From positions 28,172,093-28,236,092 of the forward strand of contig NC_066319.1 of the NCBI RefSeq assembly GCF_022539315.1: a DNA stretch of 64,000 bases. The letters are read 5' to 3'. The translations under genes were made by a program, and so were the position numbers. The DNA is from Serinus canaria (lineage: Eukaryota > Chordata > Aves > Passeriformes > Fringillidae). Below are positions 14,231 through 25,775 of the stretch, in pieces (positions within the stretch are counted from its first letter, which is position 1; each line of letters starts with the position of its first letter). Under the pieces are notes generated by a model. That model did no database searches. It saw nothing but the letters and a program-made list of their open reading frames with translations, and was not told where the DNA came from.

Positions 14231-14347
14231 AAGCTGGAAAAATCTAACTTGGATAACTGGGAGAACATCAGAGGACCCAGTCTGTGGGAAGATTCCAGGA
14301 CGGTTCAGAAACAACGGCGGGAGGCTCTCCGTCTCAAGACAGAGTGA
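14231..14347 (+). CDS. COX16: COX16 terminal coding exon with stop codon
   Basis: The exon follows a pyrimidine-rich tract and TCTGCAG acceptor. It encodes 38 residues starting KLEKSNLDNWENIRGP and ending RLKTE, then TGA at 14345-14347. The length equals the 38 residues of the human COX16 tail, and the core W-x-N-I-R-G-P-x-x-W-E-D matches human (DDWKNIRGPRPWED). This tail should lie in the intermembrane space. After the WED motif the sequence departs from human: here it is Gln/Arg-rich, in human it is PDLLQGRNPESLKTKTT. The reading frame stays open upstream to 14105, but that is intron; the acceptor and the human match fix the start at 14231. The junction with the preceding exon is phase 0, giving LESEYE followed by KLEK. 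Confidence 0.95.
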   Translation, partial: KLEKSNLDNWENIRGPSLWEDSRTVQKQRREALRLKTE

Positions 14348-14605
14348 CTGAGAAAGCTGCCTTTGGTGCCTCTGGGAAAAAAAGTCTCAGGCTGGACTGT
14401 CTTAATTTTTAATCCAGTGTCAGGAACAGACATGGGAGCATTTGCACTGAACAATTCAGTTGGTGTATATATAAGTAACTGTGAGATCAGTCCAAAAAGG
14501 ATTGTATTATATGAAGCTCTTTGTTTGCATCCATTTGTGCAGAGTACCATAGGCTGTATTTGTGAATTTTCAATTAAAAAAAGCTGATTATTCTACTGAG
14601 AATAT
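14348..14605 (+). other. COX16: COX16 3' UTR (inferred)
   Basis: About 250 nt of non-coding sequence runs from the TGA stop to a likely cleavage region just after the ATTAAA signal. A T/G-rich stretch (about 14610-14620) follows, as expected downstream of a cleavage site. The exact cleavage position is inferred. Later AATAAA motifs near 15.05 and 15.81 kb could serve longer isoforms. Confidence 0.6.
14573..14578 (+). terminator. COX16: Candidate poly(A) signal ATTAAA for COX16
   Basis: ATTAAA is the commonest natural variant of AATAAA. It sits 226 nt after the COX16 stop codon with a T/G-rich element about 35-45 nt downstream. It is the nearest credible signal in the correct orientation. Confidence 0.6.
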
Positions 14606-14771
14606 CCCATTGTTTTTCAGTCTCTAACATTCAAAACTGCTTCAGCAAGGAATAACATTTCAAGAGTCACTTGTCAGTACCAGAAGTTGTCATCCTAATG
14701 AGAACAACAGTGCTGTCATCTAGATGTGTGTGACCAGATAAGTGCTGCTTCAGGGAGCCCCTGTATGACTT

Positions 14772-14832
14772 CAGGCTCTTTAGCTTGGAAGGGACTCTAC
14801 AGGCATATGAGCTGTTCAGAACAGTGAGTCCA
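14772..14832 (-). mobile_element. Possible short CR1 3' fragment, antisense
   Basis: The words 'tttagcttggaagggactct' and later 'gagtccaattct' resemble the antisense CR1 3' end, in which 'ggttggaagggacct' is followed by a stretch ending 'gtccaac'. The block is about 60 bp and degraded, and no terminal octamer repeat is visible. A chance match is possible. Confidence 0.35.
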
Positions 14833-17800
14833 ATTCTGGCTAAATAATACTCTTGTGTTTCATTTCCAAGGACTGCATAAAGGCACGTACTGAGTGTCAG
14901 CTATAATTGGTCAAATAACATTTGTTTAGCTGTGGTTAAATTTATGTGATTAGTTTATCAATACCTTCATGCAGGCTGGACCCCTGCTCTGGAACCTCTC
15001 AGTTTAAATTGGAAGAACTTCCTTGGAAAGAGCTGTGCTGCTTCTCTGTGAATAAATATTGTAGCAGAATCTTCCTGAACCACTACATAGTGGCAAAGCT
15101 CATATTACATGCCTATTTGTGCATGTGCATAGAAATTTTTTATGTTCCAATCAATTCTTCTGAAATGTTTGTCTTTTTATATTTGTCTTTGTGTGCTAAA
15201 TCTTTAATGTTAGAGGATGTTGTGTTAACCTTCAGGACCCTTCTGCCGAGAGAGCTCAATGAAGCAGCACCTACTCAAGTTTTCAAATGAAATGAAGCTT
15301 TTGATAAGGTGTTGCAACAGACTTGTGAAGCTCCTCATCAGAAGAATGGAGCAGTAGAACACATTAACAGGAGAGTCTAATTTCAAAACTCTCAGTGGCA
15401 CCTATTTGTAAATCCTTTTGGAACTGCTGTTGGAAAAGGTGTGGCCTTACTCCCCCCTGCAGGATGTGTCAACTGTAATCTGAATGTCCTTTCGGACACT
15501 TTTTTTACGGTAGCCTCCTCATGTAGATCTTCTTTCAGCACTTCATTTTCTTTAGACTGTCAGTGGTGAGGCCCAGTCTTTCACTCAGGAGGAAGAATTA
15601 ACATTGATTTGTAGGGAGTTACAAAGGAATTCATAAAGCATCACATTAAATATCTTAGGAATATTTTGTGCATGTTTTCTTCTGATAGAGTTGTGAAAAC
15701 CATCAAAAAGTGGTGGATGAAATCTGGAACAAAGTTGGAGCTGTGTTTTTGTGTATTTCCCTGTTCAATGTCATGGATATCTCTACTTCTAAATCAAAGT
15801 GTGAACAAAATAAAGACTCAGGAGAGGAGTAAGAGAAACAATGCAAGAGGTAACAACAAATGCTATAGGGAAACCAGTAAAAAGCTAGAATACAGAGGCA
15901 TTAAGCTGTGCTAGACCTAGACAGGGAGGAAATTGGTTTAATTGTTTTGTCATTAGGCACATAAAATATAAATATGACAAATAAGGAGTAATTAATACTG
16001 CATAACTTGTTAAGAACTTTTTCAACACTTAAATTCAAGGTCAGGTGCAGTTCCACTGACTGTAAGATTGATCATTCAAGGGACATCAGAGCTTTGGTTA
16101 TACTGGCAGTGTTCTCTCAGGATTCTTGCTGCACACTGCTACTGTTATAGTCAGAGCTAGACCATTGAAAATGTATCTTTACATTCCCCATTGGTGTGAA
16201 CTCTGCAAATTCACTGCCTTTTTGAGAGGATGCACATCTTTTCCCTGCTTTGATTGAAGGAGATGGGAAGCTGCCACTGCTTTGCATATGGAGAGGCGTG
16301 CTCAGCTCCCAGGCTTGCATGGTGGCTCACAATATGGACCAGCACTGCTCCTGAAATAAACACATGGCTTTCTAAGAACAGCATGTGGAGGAGAAGCAGC
16401 CCCTTTCTCCACGGGAAGAAGCAAAGATACTGCTCTTACATGAAGGAAGCCCTTATCCATTTTCTTGGTGAACAAAACACTCACTGAAATATCCTGTGTA
16501 TTTTAGTAACTTGATATTCTGCAAAGACTGTTTTGGGAATGAAATTCCCAATGAATTGAAATCTTATTTCAGCAGGTTTGGAATGTAGTTGTAAATAATT
16601 ACTTATATGGAGCCATTTCTTATGTCCCAACTTAGGACCCAATCTTTGTGGATTGTTTGCTGGTTGTGGGGTTCCCCTGCCTTTCCTTTTTCTTAGGCAC
16701 TAAATGCTTCTGAGGGCATATGGGTATCTACCTTTGAAGTGACCTCTCTGGAAAGCAATGGATTTATCTTAGCATCTCTGAGAAAAAATGATATGCAGTT
16801 GGAAAACTTTCCAACTTGCCCTTCTCTTCCACTTACATTTTTAGAAGACAGCCTTGTCCACTAAAATAAAAACCCGCCATGTTTTTTAATGATGACTTAT
16901 TAAAATAACTTTTTTAATGTTGACTCATTTATGACTTTTAAAAAATGCCAAACCAACAATAGCTGGTACAGAAGCTGTACTTTTGATAAAAAGGGAAGGG
17001 CTATTCCAGCAATTCATCTTTATTGCCATGCACTTGAACAATAGCTTGATGTTTTATGCTGTGCTTTTCTTACCCATTGAATTGGAAATAATACTTTTGA
17101 AAGGCATGTTGAGAGCCAATTAAGTCTCTTAAGTTGTCATGCAACCTAGAGTAGAAGGCACTCCAGAAATATGAAGAATTATAGTTCATAACAGTAGCAA
17201 GAGAGGCAAGTTCTGAATTCATGCTCAGTTTGGTTGCTTATTTAAACTACCCTTTTGAAAGCCAGTTAGAGCACTTCTAGTTATCGTTAAGGCTCCTGAA
17301 GACAACTTTGTTCAGCTCCTGAATCATAATTCTAAACATCTGTGAGTGGAGGGGGTCAGAGATAACTAAGTAAAATTGTCAGTCTGGGACACTGATTGAC
17401 ATTTTTGCATCTTCTTTGGTAACTGCCATCCACAGGTCTGAGGAGAATGAAAACAAGGCTTTAGTCAGAGGTGTTCAGTAAGGTAAAAGAGAGGACTGAA
17501 GAAGCCAGATCTTCTAATCAGTGTTGCTGAAATTAGAAATAAAAGAAGCAAGCCTGGCTAGGTGTCTGTGTGTATGTGGGCTGAAAATTCAGTTTCAAAA
17601 TCCCTGTTCTGACAGTAAAGGAGAAGGTGTTTATCTCTCTCATAAAAACTGCAGCAAGGTTGGTCTTTGGGATCTTCTGTAACAAGAAAAGCAGCAGGAC
17701 TTAGAATTGGAAGAAATCTGAGGCACCTGTCTCCAGGGTCAGGGAGAGGTCAGCATAGCACCACAGATATGTGGGTATCTGCCTGGATGGTTCCTGGTGG

Positions 17801-18602
17801 CAGCTGTCTGCAGCTCAAAATGCTGCCCAGACCTCTGAGTGAGATCTGCCCTGTGGATCCTGCTTATTGAGAGTTGTTTTCCTACTGTACCTGGAACGTG
17901 CAGATGCGTGGGTGACTCAAAATGCTCAACATCTCAGTTCAGCTGTAACAGATGAAGGAGAGCCTTAGTAAAAGCTGTAGCTGCTGTGGTGCAAAAAAGC
18001 TTTCAAAACTGCTGAATAGCACAGCAGTTAAATTTTGAAGTTCCTAGATACATCTGGAGGAGCAGTTGGATGTTAAAAACTTAGAGAATCAGAATGCAGA
18101 GAGCAATCTTTCTCATAGTGATCTTCCAAGGTCTTGAAAAAGGGTCCAGTACCCAAAAAAGATAGGTCATGGTGTAATTAGACATGAGTGATAGGAGTTT
18201 TAGATGAGAGTATAGAATGCAGAAACTTCTGAAAAGCAACTTAAGTCTATCCCATCATCAGCTGGGCACCAGTCCCAAAAAGCAGAGGAAGAAATCCATT
18301 TCTTCACAGAGAAGCAGGAATTTAGAGAAATTTGAAGGTGAATGTTTTACATGGACCCTTCATGTTTCACTGTGCTTGCCTGTGTATGGGTGAAACTCAA
18401 AACAGTACTTTTCACCCTGTGAAATACCTACACAGACCCTTGTACTTCTTGATGATCTTGCATTTGCTCTGACTTGCTATGTTTGCATTTCCAGCTTGAA
18501 TCTAGGGCAAGTTTCATTTTATGTATTTTCCAGAGGTACTCATTTCTGCAAGAAATGGGAAAGCCTAATATTATCCTTTGCTACAAACTATGTCCACATG
18601 GG

Positions 18603-18619
18603 AAAAAAAAAAAAAAAAA
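18603..18619. repeat. Poly-A tract, 17 bp
   Basis: An uninterrupted run of A with no recognisable retroposon body next to it. Confidence 0.9.
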
Positions 18620-21600
18620 GGCATGATTTGAAGTCTTAGGAAAGCAGAATAGCTATTTTTACATTAAGATGGTCAAAGAATTTTCCTTAAAGCTTTTATG
18701 GTTAGAAGGGCTGCTTATTGCCAGTGTTTTCAGTGGAAAACCACTTTTCATCCTTCAGTGGAGTAAGGTTCACAAAAAAATTTCCACTCTTATTTTAGAC
18801 TAGCTGAGTAGAAGCCTTTAATCGAAGGAAGGTAATTGCTTAGTGTTAGGCCTTCATTTCTTACAAGGTCTTACAACCAGACTCAGCCAACACACAAATA
18901 GTCTCTAGACTTAGAAACAAACCTCCATACAGATGTTTTTCTTAAAATTTGTACTCTTCCCCAGGAGCCAAAAGCAGTCTTTCATACCACTGGAATCAGA
19001 CTGACCATAGTTTCTTGTTAAGCATGTGTTTAACTACACATGTAACTGTCTTGCTTAACCCAGGCAAACAAAGTTTCACCCTCACTGTTTCCATGCTGCC
19101 TGGGATGTGTTAAAATCAAATGCAACCAAAGCAACAGGGGGTAGTGCTGCAGAAAGGACATATGAAATATATTTATACATTGCAAATGTGAATAGTGTAT
19201 GTGTCATAGTCACAGGTTCCTTGATGAGATCCTTGATGTTCAATACCAACTCCATTGTGTGTGTTCAGTGTCAAATCCATTATGGTAAAAACCTCAAGGA
19301 GGCCTTGTGGCTCCCAGGATGATCCCTTGAGGACCAGGGACAAAGCCATCTCTCTGCCTTACAGATCCATTCTCCCTCCTCTTTCTGTCCTGTCTTCCTG
19401 TGTTCCTCCCAAAAGGTAACAATTCATTCAGTGAGCTGTAGTTTTCTAATGGAGCTGGCTGTAAAATGTCACCTTCTTTTTTTAAAGTTCATGGTCTACC
19501 ATGAATTGAAGAATAGTTGTTTCTAAATGAATTTGAATTTAAAGCTCAATGTAAGCTCAGAACAGAGACCAGTATTACATCTCTGTAAGGATGGCACCCA
19601 GCATACACCGGGATCTCTTTTTATCTTCAGATACACAATGCTCTGCTCTCTATTTTATGTACAAAGGAAATTAAATGTACTTTTTTCTTTAAAAGATGAG
19701 ATCTTCATCTATCTCCAGCTGTCAGTTCCTAATAATGTTGCCCAGAGAAGTGTTATCTGTGATTTAGTGGCTTTAGTGGACTATCTTTTGTTCAACAGAA
19801 AACAGCAGAATAAAATTTCAGCTTAATATAGCTCTTTTCTTACTCCTTCTGAATAAACAGAGGAAAAGAGGAGAGCAAGAGCAAAGAATCTTGAGTTCCA
19901 TACTCAATTTTCTTCTGCTTTTCAGTAGATAGGGCTTTTTGAGAAAGGAAAGGAAAGAAAGTAGAAAAAAAGAAAAGAAATACGGAAAGCAAAAACGCTT
20001 AGGGACAAAAATAGTAATAGAAAACAGTATTTTTGTTCTGACTGGTCCCTCTGGATAGAATAGAAAAGAAAACTATTTTTGTCTCAGAAAAAATGTCTGA
20101 GCTCAAAAAATACTCAGGTCCAAATGAAAAGTCAGGTATGATATTTTGCAAGTTAGTGGTTTTAGAAATACTTTTATTTGGATGAATTACAATGTTTTAT
20201 TTTGTTTTTCATGTTTTTCCATTCTTGATTCTTCTTCATCAGAAACCTTAACTCTGGAAATGAAAAACCACCAGTGACCTTAAAAATGTAGTTTTGACTT
20301 AAAAGATTGACGGCACAAAATGCTTCAACAGTTTTCAAAACTTTTCACAGAAAGTGTTCTCAATAAGAGTAAATCTATCAAAAATAGGTCTTTCTCAATG
20401 AACAGATTGCAAAATGTCAATCAAGCAGATTTGAAAAAAAAAATGTAAATTATGATTTTTTAGGGTTCACCAGTCAGTTTCTTTGTTAGTTGGTGAGTGC
20501 TGATTCTGTTTACTGATGAGGATATGACTGCACACCCTTGTGGGTGTGCCTGCCAGCCTTCTCGTCACCAGATACGCACACCTGCATTCAGAAAGTGGCA
20601 CTCTTGCAACTCAACAGAGCTCTTCACTGCTCAGTAACTTGTAAGAAAAGACCTACCCCATACTGCATTCAATATTCTGCTGTGCCAGGTAATGACAATG
20701 TAAGTTTTACACCAACTGATGAAGTTTCCTCGAAAACTAGTTCATTTTCCTCCCTGCTTTTGCTAATCCACAGCCTAAATTTATTTGTCCAGTTTCTGTT
20801 AAATTATATCACTTTTAGATATTCAAACAGCATGCTCATATGTCACGATACATTAAGAAGAAACCCAAGATTTTTCCCAGTGTAAAAAAAGATATCACTG
20901 TTGCTTACATGCTTCAGGGCTTCCATAATTTTAAGTTACCTGTCTAGCAACAAATTGGCAATCAAAGATGGAAGTGCTGCAGTCCTACTCATGTTCATGT
21001 GTGCAGTTCAGAACTCATGTCTTACCATTATTTGGCTATCCACCCCACCACCACGGATGCTCTTTTGCCTTGCAAACATCCTGACTCAGATGCAATTAAA
21101 GATGTGATTAAACACATATTTTCAGCACAAAAATCTGAGATTACACATTCCCCATAACAGGCCTTTTGGGCTGAGTGCTCCCTGAGAAGTACAAACATCT
21201 TAATTGGCTATGCTGGAATAATAGCAAAAATTGTAGGTCTTGTTTTTATCATCCCTTAAATCAAGATGAACTTGAATACAGTTTGATCAAATTTTTAAAA
21301 GTTCACCCTAGCCCTGATATGGTTTTTTTGGGAAGATTTAAAAGAGAGTTGTGACAGACAGTGTTTTGCAACTTGGCTTAGAGAAGTCATTGCAGAGAAA
21401 CTGCTGAGAATATTCACAGTATGCTTTTGTTAATGTAAACCCCCTTTATTTTAAATAATCAGAAATTGAAATGTCTTAAGTATTTCTTCGAATGTTTGAA
21501 TTTTAGTGTATCTTCCAGGACCAGCATAGAATACGTCCATTTTTAAGTAGGCTGAAGTTTCTGACTTTGCAAGAAAAAACTGGATATGGAAGCTTGTACT

Positions 21601-22022
21601 TTGTATGGACAGACCCAGTTGGCTGGGCAGGGATTTGGAATATGAATAGGAGAAGGAGACCTTTATCTCCTATCTTTCATCTATTCAAGAAGATTTCTTT
21701 GCCCTGTAATGAATTATTCACATCAGAAATTAAAAATTGAGCAGTCTTTGTCCCTTGAAGCTACACAGGGTTGTGCAGTGTTACCTGACAGGTCCATTTT
21801 TCTCACACACATTGCTCATGATCTTAGAAGTTCTGTCACTGGTGTGCACTATCCACTTTAACAGCCACATATTCCATACAGTCTTTGTGTATTTCCCTTT
21901 CTGTGTGTTCAGGTAGTGCCAAGAAACAAGGAGGAAAACAGGTGTTAGTTCTGTACTCTCTGCCTGGAGATGCTGTAACCTAGGAACTGCTGCAGCAGTT
22001 GATGAAGGTGTCTCTGTGCCTT

Positions 22023-22062
22023 GTTCTTTTGCCCTTGGAGAAGTTTCTTTTGCCCTTGGAGG
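22023..22062. repeat. Imperfect tandem duplication of about 20 bp
   Basis: Two adjacent copies share the block ttcttttgcccttggag, separated by a few bases. This is a local duplication in intergenic DNA with no known role. Confidence 0.85.
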
Positions 22063-23540
22063 ATTGACAGCTCTGCTTTCTTTGCATAAGGGGTGTAACA
22101 GAAGATCTGAAATTTGGAAAATGCATAATGCCGTAAATCCATAATCTCTTATGGGTTGTCATATGACTGTAAAGCTGTTTTTTAGAGGGCCTCCATTATA
22201 TATCAAATATATGTGTCGACAGAAACACCCATATTTAGGCAGCCCCAAAGAATGTATTTTCCTCTGTGCACACATACAGTGGAGATCTGGAGAATAGCGT
22301 CCCTTCCCCTGGCTAAGGTGGGGACTTGCAGGGATCACCTCTGAGGGATGAGGATGGTTGCCTTAGCAGGAGCTGGCTCTGTGCAGTGGTTGCCTGCCCA
22401 GGCTGCACAGAAGAGTCTTCATTTTCCCAGTGACATATGGTAGCTTCATAGAAGTCAAGTGTCTGTGCAAACATTTACGTTGTCATGTGCAGTGATCATA
22501 TCATTTAGGATAGATGCCTGCCAGGGTGGTGTTGAACTGTGTTCTGCTGCTTCTCCCCTTCCACTGATCTTGGAAAGCACTTGAATGATGAGTTTTGATC
22601 ACTTTGCCTTTATAAGTCTTGTTTTGGGTGAGCTGGATCCCAAGAAGTCTCCTTGTTTGGCTTTCATGGATGTTAAGGCCAAACTTTGGGATGAGTGCTT
22701 GCAAAACCAGCAAAGGCCTGTGTACCTCTGCAAGTGCTTTTGGCTTGTCTCCCTTGACTCTCTGGTAACAGGATTACCAGCTATGAATGAGTTTGAAAAG
22801 TTGGGCAGCTCTGATATTGCCATTTTTGAAAAAATTATTATTTCTTCTTTCTCTTGAAAATTTGATATGTTTTTTGACAGCTTAAAAGAAGATTCTCTCA
22901 GTAAATTCTTACTACAATGATCAATAAATATCTTAGTGTGTCACACTGGTGTTTAGATAGAAATTGCAATCCTAGCATTGCCTAGTACAGAGGCAATATA
23001 TGTAAGCTACCTTTCTGACAAAATCTGGAAAATCATGGCATGGACTAGGGTAAGTCATATTATAGGCAGGACTGAATGCAGTCCTGTCTGCTGGATGAAA
23101 TAAGGAAATATATCTTTCCTACTTCAAAAGCAAAGTTTTGCTTAGACCATCCTTCAGCCAAAGCTCATGTTGTATGGACAATAAGATCAGAGGATCCACA
23201 GCCTCCTCTAAGTCACCAGGGAGCAATAAAAAATACTTTCTGCCATTAAAGATAACCTTGTGTGAAGCAAGGGCACAAACAGAGTGTCAGCAAACTCGCC
23301 CTTTGAGACTACTTTATTGATGCTGCTTCAGGTGTCTTGCAACATGCAAAACAGCATTATTATTACAGTAGATAACTGCAACAGACCTTTCAGGATTATG
23401 TATTAAGAGCAGCAAGTCAAATGCCATCTGCCTACCATGATAAATTCTAAGTATTATTCCAGAGAGGTTTGCCTGCATCTCCTCTGCAGAGGACACAGAG
23501 GCAGCTGTAAGTCACTTTTGTCCTCAGCCCCCTCCCTGTG

Positions 23541-23590
23541 ATTACTTTATGACCTTTTGGCTAAGATCAATTGTGGTATCAGTTGAAGTC
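23541..23590 (+). pseudogene. U2 snRNA-derived fragment (truncated pseudogene or SNRNA-headed SINE)
   Basis: Bases 23553-23570 (ccttttggctaagatcaa) are identical to the conserved 5' region of U2 snRNA, including part of the branch-site-recognition side of the molecule. The surrounding bases also fit the U2 start: 'attactttatga' against 'atcgcttctcgg' before the block, and 'ttgtggtatcagtt' against 'gtgtagtatctgtt' after it. Similarity begins near U2 nucleotide 1 and fades after about nucleotide 44. The Sm site and the 3' stem-loops are missing, so this cannot be a functional U2 gene. It is probably a truncated retrotransposed copy, or the head of a SINE with an snRNA-derived 5' end. Confidence 0.72.
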
Positions 23591-25329
23591 TTGGCTTGTA
23601 CTGCCTTTGGGGGCTCTGCCTGGCCTGGCAGCAGGCTGGGCTCAGTGACCTCCTAACTTTTACCCATCTATAACTGCTATCGTTCCTGCTCTTTAAGAGA
23701 CCTGGCAGCTTTTAGAAGTCAAGTTTCGTTTAACGTGCCTTGCAAATACAGCTGAAATGCATTGCCCTGAATTACTTCTGTTTCAAAAGGCAGGTGGCTC
23801 TCGGTGCTCTGGAGTAGGAGAAATTGTAGTGTAGCTTGATTTCCTTCTGTTGAAAGCCACTAAAACCATTGATCTGCAACTGAAGAGTCAGTCTTTACTT
23901 TTTTTAAGACTGCATTAATGCCTTGAGGCTACATAACCCCAATATTTTTGGAAGATAACCACAGGTAAGTCTTTTGAGAGCTTTTTACCCTTGCATGAAT
24001 GGGGTTCTGAGGCCAGGCAAAAACATCTCTGATGTAGGAAGATCTTAAAATACTGTGATATTATGTTTGTATCTGTCTAGGTTTGTAAACTTCCTAAATC
24101 CAGAGCTAAGTTTTTGCAAGGGACACAGTAATTGCCAGCCAGACTTAGTGCCTGAAAACCTTTTCTAATCCTGGCTTTTATACACAGGTCTATTAACTTG
24201 ATCTGGGTGGTTTGTTATGTTTTGTGTTTTTCCCCACCTCACTTGTGGAACCAGAAATAATATATATTATCTCTAGAAGAGACCATAAAATGATACAGTG
24301 GAACCTTGTGTGTAACTCAATTAAAGGCATTTCACCCCAGCATTCCTACATCAAACATAGTAACTATAGGATCTCTTCCAGTCTTTGTGTTGGGAGAGAC
24401 ACTCCACCTTTGTCTCTGCAGCTGGCCTTTGTAGAGGTGGTACATGTAGGATGCTGAGAATTTGCCTTTCACCTAGGGAGGGCTGGCCATGTGCCCTCCA
24501 AAGCCACTTTCTGGGTCAGCACCAGCCAGCCATTTGCACAGAAAACGATGTAGGGGATTTCTGCTGCAAAAACCCTCTGGCTGGCTTTTATAGGAAGGCT
24601 GCAAAATCTTCCAGAGTGTTAGTCTCTCAGCTGATTTTTGTCTCAAAGATCTGTCTGGTCTAATGACACAAATTGTTGGAGGCCAGGTTTTGTTCACTGT
24701 CTCTTGCTGCTATTTTTGGGATGTGATTTTTCTATTTTGGTTGGCTGGTGTGGAGGGAGTGTTGCTATGCTTTAGGGAACACTGCAATTAGATTCACTCA
24801 AAACAATCATGATTAATAATTATGACTGGTTTGTTCCTAAAAAAGGAAAAGGTAGAAACAACTAATAAGCCACAGTTAATTTGAAGGCAATCTCTGTCTC
24901 TTTGAAGAGCTTTGAACAGACCTATGAGCATTTGGGCTCTCCTTAGGGGATAGGAAAGCCCTCATTTCTGTACTTGGCAGTGAGCCTTGCTCCAGTGTAA
25001 GTAATCCGACGAGTTCTTTGATGGAAGAACCTCACTTACCAGTCGGTGAGTCCCAGATAACTGCAGCATCTGGGCAAATCTTAGCTGTGTTCCAAATAAT
25101 TAGCAAAAGTATTTGAATCCATAATGGCAGGGAAGCCAATAAAACAGCTTTCCCAAAAGAAATCGGTGAATAAACACTGAAAATTTTCAGTCCAAGTGAA
25201 ATCTGTTTACCCAGGACAGCTTGTTTCTTCTGTAAGTACATGGCCTCAGGCCTGCGATGTGGAGTAGGAGCTGTTACTACCTGAAATCGCACTTCATTAT
25301 CCCATTAGAAGCTGAATAGAGAAGTGTCA

Positions 25330-25700
25330 CACTAGCCTGCGGCCGCTTGCCCGCCTGATGTCGGGGCCAGGGGATATCTCTATGACAGGAAATAGAGCCG
25401 AGCTGGGAAAACTGCTGCCCTGCACTGCTGGCTCGGTGTAGAGCCTTGGGCCGGACGGGGTCGTGTTCTGGTGGAGGCAGAGCAGTGACCCTGTGCGCTG
25501 GGAGGGCACTGCCCGCTGCTCGGTGGTGGGGAGCCCTGCATTTCTGTAGAAATGGAATGAATATGCCGTGCAGGAAGGGCCTGGCAGCGCTGCTGTCAAT
25601 CTCACAGATGCTGCAGCTCGGTGCCTGGCTCCTGGCAGCACTCAGACAAGCAGGCTGGTCAGGGGGCGGGGGTGCAGCTGTGCCATCCTTGTGGCAGCAG
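25330..25700. other. GC-rich patch with moderate CpG content
   Basis: This segment stands out from its AT-rich surroundings. It has a GCGGCCGC word near 25339, repeated GCTCGG and CCGG words, and roughly a dozen CpGs in its first 200 bp by eye. It contains open frames on both strands, but these look like composition effects because none resembles a protein. It could be a decayed CpG island or a distal regulatory element. No clear TATA element or splice donor was found. Confidence 0.35.
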
Positions 25701-25760
25701 CCCCGGAGAATGGCTTTGGAGCTTTTTCAAACTCTCTTAGTTTTTATTTATGTATGTACA

Positions 25761-25775
25761 CATACACACACACAT
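25761..25775. repeat. Short (CA)n microsatellite
   Basis: A short run of CA dinucleotides in an AT-rich setting, of no special significance. Confidence 0.8.
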
